A DNA stretch of 64,000 nucleotides. It comes from Ornithinimicrobium faecis. GTDB lineage: Bacteria > Actinomycetota > Actinomycetes > Actinomycetales > Dermatophilaceae. Within the stretch, counting starts at the first letter, position 1. Every line of letters begins with the position of its first letter. The DNA is taken from assembly GCF_023923225.1 (NCBI RefSeq), contig NZ_CP099489.1, positions 2,728,001-2,792,000 of the forward strand. The letters are read 5' to 3'. The translations under genes were made by a program, and so were the position numbers. Under the pieces are notes generated by a model. It did not search any database. It was not told the origin of the DNA and saw only the letters and a program-made list of their open reading frames with translations. Positions 17,607 to 26,302 of this stretch are shown piece after piece.

Positions 17607-17759
17607 TCAGCGCGCAAGAGCCACGCGGCCCGCACCCGGTGTGGTGGGCTTGACGACCCGCCGCCGGCTGCGCGAGGTGTGGCTGCCCCAGGCGCGGCGC
17701 AACTCCTCACGACGGTAGTCGGCCTCGTTGCTGAGGAAGAGGGGGTTGGTGCTAAACAT
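17607..17759 (-). CDS. Small basic protein, 50 residues, hypothetical
   Basis: A 50-codon ORF beginning MFSTNPLFLSNEADYRREEL, with GGAG six nucleotides before the ATG. The C-terminal half is Arg/Lys-rich (SRSRRRVVKP). It ends 15 nt upstream of the LAL regulator start on the same strand, so the two may share a transcript. Short proteins with this shape (NPLFL-type opening, basic tail) occur in actinobacteria, but I can name no function. Confidence 0.5.
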   Translation of the reverse strand: MFSTNPLFLSNEADYRREELRRAWGSHTSRSRRRVVKPTTPGAGRVALAR

Positions 17760-17926
17760 GTCGTGCTCCGATCCGGTTGCGGGTCCCTGGTGAACCCGAC
17801 ATATCCAGAATCGGTTGCTGAGGTAGACCCCCACATCGGGGGAAGTCCCTAACCGTGCGGGACGCACTACCTCAGATTGATGGTCAGTGCTGGTCGCGGC
17901 TACCTTAGAGCGGTCTGAGCGGCCCT

Positions 17927-18685
17927 TCAGCGGCGCCGGTAGGCCAGGTCGCTGATCGTGCGACCGACCTCGGCGCCGCGGCGCTCGAAACGGGTGATCG
18001 GACGCAGCGGCGGGCGCTCCGTTGACACCAACTCCAGTCCCTCGTGCGCGTCCAGGACCCGCCTCATGTGTTTGGCGTAGTCGTCGATGTCGGTGGCCAG
18101 TCGCCACAGGCCGCCCGGCTCGAGCACTCGGCACACGGTGTCGGCGAACTCCGGTCGCACGATCCGGCGGTGATGGTGCTTGCGCTTGGGCCAGGGGTCC
18201 GGGAAGAAGGTCCACACCTCGGCGACCGAGCCCGCCGGCAGCATCGTGGCCAGGGCAACCTCAGCGTCAGCCTCGACGAAGGCGATGTTGGACAGTGGGT
18301 CATCGATGAGGCGCGACAGGCACTGGCCGATGCCCGGCCGCCACACCTCAAGGGCCACAAAGTCGGTGTCCGGCAACGCTTTTGCGCCGGCGATGAGGGC
18401 GTCACCGGAGCCGGGGCCCACCTCCACGACGAGCGGCGCCGCTCGCCCGAAGACGTCGGCCACCTTGAGTCGGTAGTCCGGGTCGACGGTCGTTGAGCCA
18501 TCGTGGCGCGGGACGTCGACCACGTAGGTGCCCGCCAACTGGTCGTAGGCGGCCTGGTGCTGCGGGGGCATGCGGTCCCCGCGGCGGGTGAACGAGCGGA
18601 TCCGCCCGCGATAACCACTCGGCCGCTCGCGCCGCGGTGCTGCTGAGTCGCTCACGCCGCTCACCGCGTCGGCCGGGGTGCTCAC
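17927..18685 (-). CDS. trmB: tRNA (guanine46-N7)-methyltransferase TrmB
   Basis: A 252-residue SAM-dependent enzyme that makes m7G46 in the tRNA variable loop. The SAM-binding [13 protein letters not shown] is near residue 85. [15 protein letters not shown] and the substrate-binding [15 protein letters not shown] follow, all diagnostic of TrmB. The first 40 residues are a basic extension common in actinobacteria. The start overlaps the lepA stop by 4 nt. Confidence 0.95.
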   Translation of the reverse strand: MSTPADAVSGVSDSAAPRRERPSGYRGRIRSFTRRGDRMPPQHQAAYDQLAGTYVVDVPRHDGSTTVDPDYRLKVADVFGRAAPLVVEVGPGSGDALIAGAKALPDTDFVALEVWRPGIGQCLSRLIDDPLSNIAFVEADAEVALATMLPAGSVAEVWTFFPDPWPKRKHHHRRIVRPEFADTVCRVLEPGGLWRLATDIDDYAKHMRRVLDAHEGLELVSTERPPLRPITRFERRGAEVGRTISDLAYRRR

Positions 18686-20538
18686 TTCTTGGCCTTCTCG
18701 GCCGCACCGCCATCCTGGGAGAGCGCTGCGATGAACGCCTCCTGCGGGACCTCGACGGAGCCGACCATCTTCATCCGCTTCTTGCCTTCCTTCTGCTTCT
18801 CCAGCAGCTTGCGCTTGCGGCTGATGTCACCGCCATAGCACTTGGCCAGCACGTCCTTGCGGATCGCGCGGATGTTCTCTCGGGCGATGACGCGAGCGCC
18901 GATCGCGGCCTGGATCGGCACCTCGAACTGCTGCCTGGGGATCAGTTCCTTGAGCTTGCCGGCCATCATCACGCCGTAGGCATAGGCCTTGTCGCGGTGC
19001 ACGATCGAGCTGAACGCGTCGACCGCGTCGCCCTGCAGCAGGATGTCGACCTTGACCAGATCGGCCTCCTGCTCCCCGTCGGGCTCGTAGTCCAGGGACG
19101 CATAGCCCTTGGTGCGCGACTTGAGGGCATCGAAGAAGTCGAAGACGATCTCGGCCAGCGGCAGCGTGTAGCGCAGCTCGACGCGCTCCGGGGACAGGTA
19201 GTCCATCCCGCGCAGGGTGCCGCGCCGGGACTGGCACAGCTCCATGATGGCGCCGATGTATTCGCTGGGGGCCAGGATCGTGGCGCGCACCACCGGCTCG
19301 GTGATGGAGGCGACCTTGCCACCAGGGAACTCACTGGGGTTGGTCACCTCGATCTGCGTGCCGTCCTCCATCCCGACCTGGTAGACCACGTTGGGCAGGG
19401 TCGAGATCAGATCCAGGTCGTTCTCGCGCTCCAGGCGCTCCCGGACGATCTCCAGGTGCAGCATCCCGAGGAAACCGACGCGGAAGCCGAAACCGAGCGC
19501 GGCAGACGTCTCCGGCTCATAGACCAGCGCAGCATCATTGAGCTTGAGCTTGTCCAGGGCGTCGCGCAGCACCGGATAGTCCGAGCCGTCGATCGGGTAG
19601 AGGCCCGAGAAGACCATCGGCTTGGGGTCCTTGTAACCCCCGAGCGCCTCGGTGGCCGGCTTCTGGGCGGTGGTGACCGTGTCACCAACGCGCGACTGGC
19701 GCACGTCCTTCACGCCGGTGATCAGATAGCCCACCTCGCCGACGCCCAGCCCCTTGGACGGGACCGGCTCCGGCGAGCTGACGCCGATCTCGAGCAGCTC
19801 GTGGGCGGCCCGGGTCGACATCATCGAGATCTTTTCCCGCGGGCTGAGGTTGCCGTCCACCACGCGGACATAGGTGACCACGCCGCGGTAGGTGTCGTAG
19901 ACCGAGTCGAAGATCATCGCCCGGGCTGGCGCGTCGGCGACGCCGACGGGCGCAGGCAGCTCCTGCACGATCCGGTCGAGCAGTTCGGTGACGCCCACGC
20001 CCGTCTTGCCCGAGACCCGCATGACGTCCTCGGGCTCACACCCGATGAGCCCAGCCAGCTCCTCGGCATACTTCTCCGGCTGTGCCGCAGGCAGGTCGAT
20101 CTTGTTGAGCACCGGGATGATCGTCAGGTCGTTCTCCATCGCCAGATAGAGGTTGGCCAGGGTCTGCGCCTCGATGCCCTGCGCTGCGTCGACGAGCAGG
20201 ACCGCGCCCTCACAGGCCGCCAGGGAGCGACTCACCTCGTAGGTGAAGTCGACGTGGCCCGGGGTGTCGATCATGTTGAGGATGTGGTCGGTCCCGCCGA
20301 CGCCCCAGGGCATCCGGACCGCCTGGGACTTGATGGTGATGCCGCGCTCCCGCTCGATGTCCATCCGGTCGAGGTACTGCGCACGCATCTGCCGCTGCTC
20401 GACCACGCCAGTCTCCTGCAGCATGCGGTCCGCCAGGGTCGACTTGCCGTGGTCGATGTGCGCGATGATGCAGAAATTGCGGATCAGCTCCGGCGGCGTC
20501 GCGTTGGGTTGCGGCGCGGAGTGGGCGATCGGTGACAC
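18682..20538 (-). CDS. lepA: Elongation factor 4 (LepA)
   Basis: A 618-residue translational GTPase that acts on stalled or mistranslocated ribosomes. G1 is AHIDHGKST near residues 28-36, G3 DTPGH near 92-96 and G4 NKID near 146-149. EF-G-like domains II, III and V and the LepA-specific C-terminal domain (ending [17 protein letters not shown]) are all present. Length matches the family. A GTG start is used. It is co-translated with trmB. Confidence 0.97.
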   Translation of the reverse strand: MSPIAHSAPQPNATPPELIRNFCIIAHIDHGKSTLADRMLQETGVVEQRQMRAQYLDRMDIERERGITIKSQAVRMPWGVGGTDHILNMIDTPGHVDFTYEVSRSLAACEGAVLLVDAAQGIEAQTLANLYLAMENDLTIIPVLNKIDLPAAQPEKYAEELAGLIGCEPEDVMRVSGKTGVGVTELLDRIVQELPAPVGVADAPARAMIFDSVYDTYRGVVTYVRVVDGNLSPREKISMMSTRAAHELLEIGVSSPEPVPSKGLGVGEVGYLITGVKDVRQSRVGDTVTTAQKPATEALGGYKDPKPMVFSGLYPIDGSDYPVLRDALDKLKLNDAALVYEPETSAALGFGFRVGFLGMLHLEIVRERLERENDLDLISTLPNVVYQVGMEDGTQIEVTNPSEFPGGKVASITEPVVRATILAPSEYIGAIMELCQSRRGTLRGMDYLSPERVELRYTLPLAEIVFDFFDALKSRTKGYASLDYEPDGEQEADLVKVDILLQGDAVDAFSSIVHRDKAYAYGVMMAGKLKELIPRQQFEVPIQAAIGARVIARENIRAIRKDVLAKCYGGDISRKRKLLEKQKEGKKRMKMVGSVEVPQEAFIAALSQDGGAAEKAKK

Positions 20539-20655
20539 GCTGGGAGAACCTCGGGATCGTCGGGACTGTCTGGCTAGTCTCCCACGTGATCAGTCTCTGG
20601 TTGTCCTTCGCCGGTTGTCCACGACCGCGGGACCCTCCGTCTAGGGTGGTGGCCC

Positions 20656-21210
20656 ATGGCCACGATGCAACAACTGCTCAGGTCCGTGCTGAGGGTGGCC
20701 AGGCTGGCCACGCGCGAGGCGCGACGCGCCCGCAGGAACACCAGACAGCAGCAGGCCCCGCCCCCGGGCAACCAGCGTGAGACAACAGCTGGCGCTGCGC
20801 GGGGCGGATATGCCGGGGATTTCGCGGGCACCCCGACCCTGGTCTATGAGCCGGTGGACGATGAGCGCCCCGACCCGGGAGAGGTCGTGTGGGCGTGGGT
20901 GCCCTATGAGGAGGACCACTCCCAGGGCAAGGACCGTCCGGTCCTGGTCATCGGCCGCGACGAGGACCTGTTGCTGGCGCTGCAGATGAGCAGCCAGGAC
21001 CACGACCAGGACGCCGAGGACGAGGCGCGGTGGGGCCGTTACTGGGTCGATGTCGGCTCGGGAGCCTGGGACACCAAGGGCCGGCCCAGCGAGGCGCGGG
21101 TCGACCGGATCCTGCGACTCGACCCGGACTCCATCCGACGGATCGGTGCGGTGCTCGACCGCGAGCGCTTCGACGAGGTCGCGGCCGGGGTCCGGCAGCA
21201 CACGAGCTAG
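20656..21210 (+). CDS. PemK/MazF-like toxin-fold protein
   Basis: A 184-residue protein. The first 50 residues are very basic (VARLATREARRARRNTRQQ) and predicted disordered or helical. The rest matches the PemK/MazF fold: PGEVVWAWVPYEEDHSQGKDR and RPVLVIGRD, the conserved first two strands of the family. No antitoxin gene adjoins it; upstream is divergent lepA and downstream a convergent MFS gene overlapping by 4 nt. PemK-like genes next to lepA are frequent in actinobacteria, so it is probably a housekeeping domesticated relative rather than an active toxin-antitoxin module. Confidence 0.78.
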   Translation: MATMQQLLRSVLRVARLATREARRARRNTRQQQAPPPGNQRETTAGAARGGYAGDFAGTPTLVYEPVDDERPDPGEVVWAWVPYEEDHSQGKDRPVLVIGRDEDLLLALQMSSQDHDQDAEDEARWGRYWVDVGSGAWDTKGRPSEARVDRILRLDPDSIRRIGAVLDRERFDEVAAGVRQHTS

Positions 21211-22427
21211 CCCGCGCGCTCACCCGCTCGACCTGCCCGACGCGTTCGGTCCACCCGCCCCGTCCAGGCGGCCACCCACGCGGTGCCGAGCAGCCCGAGC
21301 ACGCCGGCAACCACGCAGGCCACGGCGAGGGGCGCGATCGCGAGCAGGCCGGACAGGCCCACCGGTCCCCCGGTGACCCCGATGTCCCCGGCGAAGCGCC
21401 AGGCCCCGAGGAACTGTGCTCGTCCCACGGCGGGTGAGGCGTCCGCTCCCAGGGTCATCACGATGCCCGCCCCGAGACCGTTGCCCAGGGCCATCAGGAG
21501 CGCGACAGCGGTGACCCCGACGATCTCGTGCGTCAGCGGCAGGAGCAGGGTGCCGACCGCGACGGCCAGCACGACCGGCACCGCCACGGCACGTCGGCCC
21601 CGGTGGTCCATCAGCCAGCCGGCCGGATAGAACAGCACCATGTCCAGCGCGGCCGCGATGCCAAAGACCAGTGAGGTCTCGGCGGGCGTCATGTGCACGT
21701 GCTCGGCCCACAGCGGCAAGAGGGTCGTGCGCAGCGAGCGCGACGCAGAGATGACCACGACCACGCTGCCCAGGACCACGAGGGTGCGTCGGTGCGCGCG
21801 CATCACCGACCAGACGGACAGGTGCCCCGTGGCCGCCTGCTCGCGCCGGACCTGCTCCCCCGGGTCCGGCATCACCAGGGCGATCCCGGCGGCGCACAGG
21901 GCCATGAGCGCCCCCAACCAGAACACGCCGCGGATCCCCCAGGTCTGCACGGCGAGCGCCCCCAGGAGCGGACCGATGAACAGGCCGACCCGGTGGGAGC
22001 CGCCCAGCATCGACAGGGCCCGCGCCAGGTAGTAGTTCGGCACCACCTCGATCATGAACTGCTGCCGGGCCAGCAGGAACACGGTCCACATCATCCCGCT
22101 GCACACGACGGCCACGCTCAGCCACAGCACGGAGCCGGACAGCCCACCCCCGATCATGGCGAGGGCGTCGAGCACGCCAGCGCCGACCAGGGCCCGGCGC
22201 TCTCCGACCCGCGCGACGAGGGCACCGGCCGGCAGGGACGCGATCATCTGGCCGATCCCGAGCAGCGCCACGACGAAGGCTGCGGTCCCCAGGTCGGCGC
22301 CGAGCTCGCGGGCGCGCAGCGCCAGCATCGGCAGCACCGCGCCGTGCCCGATCGCGCTGACCACGGTCGGGCCATAGGCCGTCAGGGCCACATCGCGCAG
22401 CCGGAACTCGGTGGTCACTTGCTGCAT
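21207..22427 (-). CDS. MFS transporter
   Basis: A 406-residue membrane protein with about twelve hydrophobic segments. The first loop has ALVARVGERRALVG, the MFS A-motif position. The second half has PAGWLMDHRGRRAVA, the equivalent motif of the C-terminal bundle. It is likely a drug or metabolite exporter; the substrate is unknown. The start is divergent from the 64-residue gene and the stop overlaps the PemK-like gene. Confidence 0.87.
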   Translation of the reverse strand: MQQVTTEFRLRDVALTAYGPTVVSAIGHGAVLPMLALRARELGADLGTAAFVVALLGIGQMIASLPAGALVARVGERRALVGAGVLDALAMIGGGLSGSVLWLSVAVVCSGMMWTVFLLARQQFMIEVVPNYYLARALSMLGGSHRVGLFIGPLLGALAVQTWGIRGVFWLGALMALCAAGIALVMPDPGEQVRREQAATGHLSVWSVMRAHRRTLVVLGSVVVVISASRSLRTTLLPLWAEHVHMTPAETSLVFGIAAALDMVLFYPAGWLMDHRGRRAVAVPVVLAVAVGTLLLPLTHEIVGVTAVALLMALGNGLGAGIVMTLGADASPAVGRAQFLGAWRFAGDIGVTGGPVGLSGLLAIAPLAVACVVAGVLGLLGTAWVAAWTGRVDRTRRAGRAGERAG

Positions 22428-22456
22428 CCTGTCACCAGCAGTGCCACGATGGCCTC

Positions 22457-22651
22457 GTGGGCACAGACCGGGAGACCCTGGACCGCTGGGCAGACTTCGG
22501 AGGCGTATGGCGCGTGGTCGCCGCCGGCGAGCACGCCGCCACGGTCTCGATGTGCCGTTGCGACGGGGGCGAGGAGGTGCAGCGACTCACCACCCAGGAC
22601 CCGGGTCTGGTGGCGTGGCTGAGCGAGCACCCGGAGTCCGGTCCGCAGTGA
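22457..22651 (+). CDS. Small conserved protein, 64 residues
   Basis: A GTG-started 64-codon gene. The protein reads GGVWRVVAAGEHAATVSMCRCDGGEEVQRL and ends with a short acidic tail. This layout (W-rich opening, MCRCDGGEEV strand) recurs in small actinobacterial proteins of unknown function. No known domain. It precedes the sigma factor gene by 46 nt and may be transcribed with it. Confidence 0.6.
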   Translation: MGTDRETLDRWADFGGVWRVVAAGEHAATVSMCRCDGGEEVQRLTTQDPGLVAWLSEHPESGPQ

Positions 22652-22697
22652 CGCACCACCTGCACCTCACGTTCCGCGTCGCCAGCGCGACTTCCCA

Positions 22698-23192
22698 GTG
22701 ATGAACATGCAGCAGCCCTTCGAAACCGCCGTCACCGAGCACGGACCCACCGTCCAACGCGTGGTCCGGGCGGTGCTGGGTCCCGGGCCGGACGCCGACG
22801 ACGCCTGGTCCGAGACGTTCCTGGCGGCGCTGCGCGCCTGGCCGGACCTGCCGGCAGACACCAACGTGCAGGCCTGGCTCGTCCGGGTCGCCCACCGCAG
22901 GGCGATCGACGTCACCCGCGGGACCGCCCGGCGGGCGGCACCCACCGACACCCTGCCGGAGCGTCCCGCGACCACGGGCCTGCCGGGCTCGGGCGACCCT
23001 GAGCTGTGGGCCGCCGTGGCGGCCCTGCCGACCCGGCAACGACTCGCACTGGCCTATCACTACCTGGGCGGCCTACGGCATACGGAGACCGCCGAGCTGA
23101 TCGGCGGCACACCCGAGGCCGTGCGGCGGGCCGCGGCTGACGGCATACAAACACTGCGCCGAACCCTTGCCCCGGAAGGAGCACCCCGATGA
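22698..23192 (+). CDS. RNA polymerase sigma factor, ECF/sigma-70 family
   Basis: A 164-residue ECF-type sigma factor. Region 2 covers about residues 10-75 (DADDAWSETFLAALRAWPDL, AWLVRVAHRRAIDV). Region 4 covers about 105-160 (LPTRQRLALAYHYLGGLRHTE, then helix-turn-helix ETAELIGGTPEAVRRAA). It overlaps ogt by 4 nt. No separate anti-sigma gene is nearby. The tight coupling to alkyl-damage repair genes suggests it helps express them, an inference from context. Three in-frame starts lie within 9 nt; the first is used. Confidence 0.83.
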   Translation: MMNMQQPFETAVTEHGPTVQRVVRAVLGPGPDADDAWSETFLAALRAWPDLPADTNVQAWLVRVAHRRAIDVTRGTARRAAPTDTLPERPATTGLPGSGDPELWAAVAALPTRQRLALAYHYLGGLRHTETAELIGGTPEAVRRAAADGIQTLRRTLAPEGAPR

Positions 23193-23833
23193 CCGACCAC
23201 CCGACCGACACCCCAACTGACACCCCGACCGGCGGCCCCACCGACGGCGATCTGCTGGAGCGCCTGGCCACGCCCACCGAGCTCGCGGGACTGCACCGCC
23301 TGCTGGAGGTGCGGGCCGAGCAGGAGGGCCTGCTCGACGTGGCCTACCGCACGCTCGACTCCCCCGTCGGCACGCTGCTGCTGGCGGCCACCACGACCGG
23401 CCTGGTGCGCGTCGCCTACGAGCGCGAGGACCTCGACGTGGTGCTGGAGTCCCTGGCGAGCGCGGTCGGCCCCCGCGTGCTCCGGGCGCCCGCACGGCTC
23501 GACGAGGCAGCTCGGCAGGTCGACGAATACTTCGCCGGAACCCGCACCGCGTTCGACCTCCCGCTGGACCATGCCCTCTCTCGTGGGTTCCGGGGTCAGG
23601 TGCACGCCTATCTGTCGCGGATCCCCTACGGGCACACGGAGTCCTATGGCGAGGTCGCCGAGCACGTCGGCAGCCCGCGAGCCGTGCGGGCCGTCGGCAC
23701 GGCCTGTGCGACCAACCCGCTGCCCGTCGTGGTGCCGTGTCACCGGGTCCTGCGCAGCGACGGGAGCCTGGGTGGCTATCTCGGTGGCACCGCCGCCAAG
23801 ACCACCCTGTTGGAGTTGGAGCGCGCGGCATGA
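23189..23833 (+). CDS. ogt: Methylated-DNA--protein-cysteine S-methyltransferase
   Basis: A 214-residue suicide repair protein that removes O6-alkyl groups from guanine. The acceptor Cys184 lies in VVPCHRVLRSDG, and the helix-turn-helix with GHTESYGEVAEHVG lies at about 148-162. The Ogt N-terminal domain is present (about 52-125). An extra 45 residues at the N-terminus (Thr/Pro-rich, then DLLERLATPTELAGL) are not usual for Ogt and might contact the sigma factor encoded just upstream. It overlaps both neighbours by 4 nt. Confidence 0.94.
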   Translation: MTDHPTDTPTDTPTGGPTDGDLLERLATPTELAGLHRLLEVRAEQEGLLDVAYRTLDSPVGTLLLAATTTGLVRVAYEREDLDVVLESLASAVGPRVLRAPARLDEAARQVDEYFAGTRTAFDLPLDHALSRGFRGQVHAYLSRIPYGHTESYGEVAEHVGSPRAVRAVGTACATNPLPVVVPCHRVLRSDGSLGGYLGGTAAKTTLLELERAA

Positions 23834-24102
23834 CCGCCGCCCCGGGGCCGGGTCGCTACACCCTGATCGGTCCCGACGGGGTGCCGCGGTCCAGCCAGAC
23901 ACCCGGCACCCTGGGCGGTTATCGGCGCAGCCGGATCTACGGACGCCTGGACTGCCCCGCTGCGCTGCGGGCCATGGCCCAGGGTGGCAATGTCACGCAC
24001 CGGGTGTTCTTCGCCGACGAGGCGACCGCGGTCGCCGCTGGTTACCGACCGTGCGGCAGGTGCCTGCCCAAGCAGTATGCCGAGTGGCGGGCCGCGCAGT
24101 GA
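23830..24102 (+). CDS. Stand-alone Ada-type metal-binding domain protein
   Basis: A 90-residue protein consisting only of the Ada zinc-binding domain. HRVFFADEATAVAAGYRPCGRC supplies the third and fourth cysteines. The first pair is altered: the sequence IYGRLDCPAAL has Gly where Ada has its first cysteine (Cys38 of E. coli Ada, the methyl-phosphotriester acceptor) and keeps only the second. With three of four ligands it cannot act as a normal Ada acceptor. It may be a DNA-binding or damage-sensing relic. It is co-translated with ogt. Confidence 0.82.
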   Translation: MTAAPGPGRYTLIGPDGVPRSSQTPGTLGGYRRSRIYGRLDCPAALRAMAQGGNVTHRVFFADEATAVAAGYRPCGRCLPKQYAEWRAAQ

Positions 24103-24199
24103 CCTCTGGTCTGGCGGGGGCTCGGTCGGGCGCCTGCTGGTCTGGAAGCTGCCGGTCTGGAAGCTGCCGGTCCGGGCACTGTCAGTGGTCCCAGCAACA

Positions 24200-24814
24200 A
24201 TGGGTCCCATGATGGCGACCGATGCACCCGTCGTGGTCGGCGAGGACGGGCTGTCCCGTCCTGCCTGGGCCTCCGCTGACCCGATGATGCAGGACTACTA
24301 CGACACCGAGTGGGGCATGCCGGTGCGTGACGAGCGCGGCATGTTCGAGCGGCTGAGCCTGGAGGCGTTCCAGTCGGGGCTGTCGTGGGCCACGATCCTG
24401 CGCAAGCGCCCGGCCTTCCGGAGGGCCTTCGACGAGTTCGACCCCGACACGGTCGCCGCCTATGACGAGGCCGACGTCGAGCGGTTGATGGCCGATGCGG
24501 CCATCGTGCGCAACCTGTCCAAGATCCGGGCGACGATCACCAACGCCCGCGCCACCGTGGGCCTGCGCGAGCGCGGTGGCCTCGTGGAGTTTGTGTGGTC
24601 CTTCCAGCCAGAGAGCACCCCGGAGCCCCGCAGCATCGAGGAGGTCCCCACCACCTCCCCCGAGTCGTTGGCGCTGGCCAAGGCCCTGCGCAAGGAGGGC
24701 TTCGCGTTCGTCGGCCCGACCACCATGTTTGCCCTGATGGAGGCCGTCGGCATCGTCGACACCCACCTGGTCGGCTCGCACCGGCGGGGCAGCTCGGGAG
24801 TCTGGACGACCTGA
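24200..24814 (+). CDS. tag: DNA-3-methyladenine glycosylase I (Tag family)
   Basis: A 204-residue base-excision glycosylase. The conserved DTEWGMPV, LEAFQSGLSWATILRKR (catalytic Glu and base-stacking Trp), FVGPTTMFALMEAVG and VDTHLVG segments are all present. The zinc-snap ligands of E. coli Tag are largely absent: the N-terminal Cys position is Pro (RPAW), the His after YY is Tyr, and the last Cys is Ser (VGSHRRG); only the C-terminal His remains. The fold probably holds without zinc. Two in-frame ATGs (24200, 24209/24212) are possible starts. Confidence 0.88.
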   Translation: MGPMMATDAPVVVGEDGLSRPAWASADPMMQDYYDTEWGMPVRDERGMFERLSLEAFQSGLSWATILRKRPAFRRAFDEFDPDTVAAYDEADVERLMADAAIVRNLSKIRATITNARATVGLRERGGLVEFVWSFQPESTPEPRSIEEVPTTSPESLALAKALRKEGFAFVGPTTMFALMEAVGIVDTHLVGSHRRGSSGVWTT

Positions 24815-24895
24815 GGCGGCGCGGCATCGGGCAGGATGGTCGTTGGCCCGCCGGGGACCGCTCCGGGCCGTCATCGCGCCCAGGAGGTGTCCGTC

Positions 24896-26251
24896 GTGCC
24901 TGCTGAGATCCTGCCCGCCGAGGAGCTAGAGGACCTGCTCGCCCGGGAATTGACGTCTGAGACCGTGCGCCAGGCCGGGACCGCTGCGGCCCTCCTCGGC
25001 GAGGGTGACGTGGTGGACCTGGTCGAGCGGCTGCCACCGGCACGGGCTGCCCTGTTGTTCCGGGTGCTCCCCAAGGACCGCGCGCTGGCGGTGTTCGAGT
25101 CACTCGATGCCGGGCACCAGGCCGACCTGATCAGCGCCCTGCGCGAGGCCGACGTCATCGACTTCTTCGAGCAGATGGACCCGGACGACCGGGTCAGCCT
25201 GCTGGACGAACTGCCCGCTGTCGTCGCCGACCGCCTGCTGTCCGGACTCGAGGCCGGGGAGCGGACCCTGACCGGCGTCGTGCTCGGCTATCCGCGCGGT
25301 TCCATCGGTCGCCGGATGTCACCCGAGCTGGTCTCGGTGCCCCGGGCTGCCACGGTCGAGCAGGCACTGGCCAACGTCCGAGCCCATGTGCTGGATGCCG
25401 AGACCATCTACACCATCCCCGTGGTTGACCACGGCCGACTCCTGGTGGGCGTCGTCGGGCTGCGCCGCCTGCTGGCCAGTGATCCCCAGACCCCCATCGA
25501 GGACGTCATGCGCCCCGTGGAGTCGGCCGTGGTCACCGAGGACGCCGAGCGGGCCGCTCGCCGCTTCCTGGACCGCAAACTGCTCGGGATGCCGATCGTG
25601 GACCACGAGGACCGGCTGGTCGGGATCGTGACCGTGGATGATGCCCTGGTCATCGTGGAGGAGGCCGACTCCGAGGATGCCGCCCGGCAGGGCGGCACCG
25701 AGGCACTGCGCCGTCCCTACCTGTCCACCGCGGTCACCCGACTGGTGCGCACCCGCATCGTCTGGCTGCTCGTCCTCGCGGTCTCGGCGATCCTGACCGT
25801 CCAGGTGCTCGAGATCTTTGAGGCGACCCTGGATCAGGTCGTCGTCCTCGCGCTGTTCATCCCGCTGCTGACCGGCACCGGCGGCAACACCGGCAACCAG
25901 GCCGCCACAACCGTCACGCGTGCGCTGGCCCTGGGAGATGTGACCAGTCGCGACATCGGTCGCGTGCTGTTCCGCGAGGTGCGCGTCGGGGCACTGCTCG
26001 GCCTCGTCCTGGGGTCGTTGGGCTTCCTGATCGCCGGCGTCGTCTATGACCTGCAGATCGGGATCGTCATCGGCCTCACCCTGCTGGCAGTGTGCACGAT
26101 GGCCGCCGTCGTCGGCGGGGCGATGCCGATCATCGCGCAGACACTCCGGGCAGACCCAGCAGTCTTCTCCAACCCGTTCATCTCGACCTTCTGCGACGCG
26201 ACCGGCCTGGTGATCTACTTCCTGATCGCCCGCGCCGTGCTCGGTCTCTGA
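24896..26251 (+). CDS. mgtE: Magnesium transporter MgtE
   Basis: A 451-residue magnesium channel. A cytoplasmic MgtE N domain (about 1-125) carries FEQMDPDDRVSLLDELP. Two CBS domains follow (about 130-265; IPVVDHGRLLVGVVGLRRLL and MPIVDHEDRLVGIVTVDDAL). Five transmembrane helices complete the protein, with the pore motif GTGGNTGNQAAT near residue 325. The GTG start at 24896 follows AGGAGG. It gates Mg2+ uptake according to the cytoplasmic Mg2+ level. Confidence 0.95.
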   Translation: MPAEILPAEELEDLLARELTSETVRQAGTAAALLGEGDVVDLVERLPPARAALLFRVLPKDRALAVFESLDAGHQADLISALREADVIDFFEQMDPDDRVSLLDELPAVVADRLLSGLEAGERTLTGVVLGYPRGSIGRRMSPELVSVPRAATVEQALANVRAHVLDAETIYTIPVVDHGRLLVGVVGLRRLLASDPQTPIEDVMRPVESAVVTEDAERAARRFLDRKLLGMPIVDHEDRLVGIVTVDDALVIVEEADSEDAARQGGTEALRRPYLSTAVTRLVRTRIVWLLVLAVSAILTVQVLEIFEATLDQVVVLALFIPLLTGTGGNTGNQAATTVTRALALGDVTSRDIGRVLFREVRVGALLGLVLGSLGFLIAGVVYDLQIGIVIGLTLLAVCTMAAVVGGAMPIIAQTLRADPAVFSNPFISTFCDATGLVIYFLIARAVLGL

Positions 26252-26302
26252 GCCTTTCCGGACCGCCCGGTGTCGGGGTGAGCACGGGCGACAGGGACAC
26301 TC

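Noticed and set aside
18637..20535. A 632-codon open frame antisense to lepA
   Set aside because: It is the mirror of a well-conserved gene in very GC-rich DNA, has His/Leu/Arg-skewed composition and no domain; lepA on the other strand explains the region.
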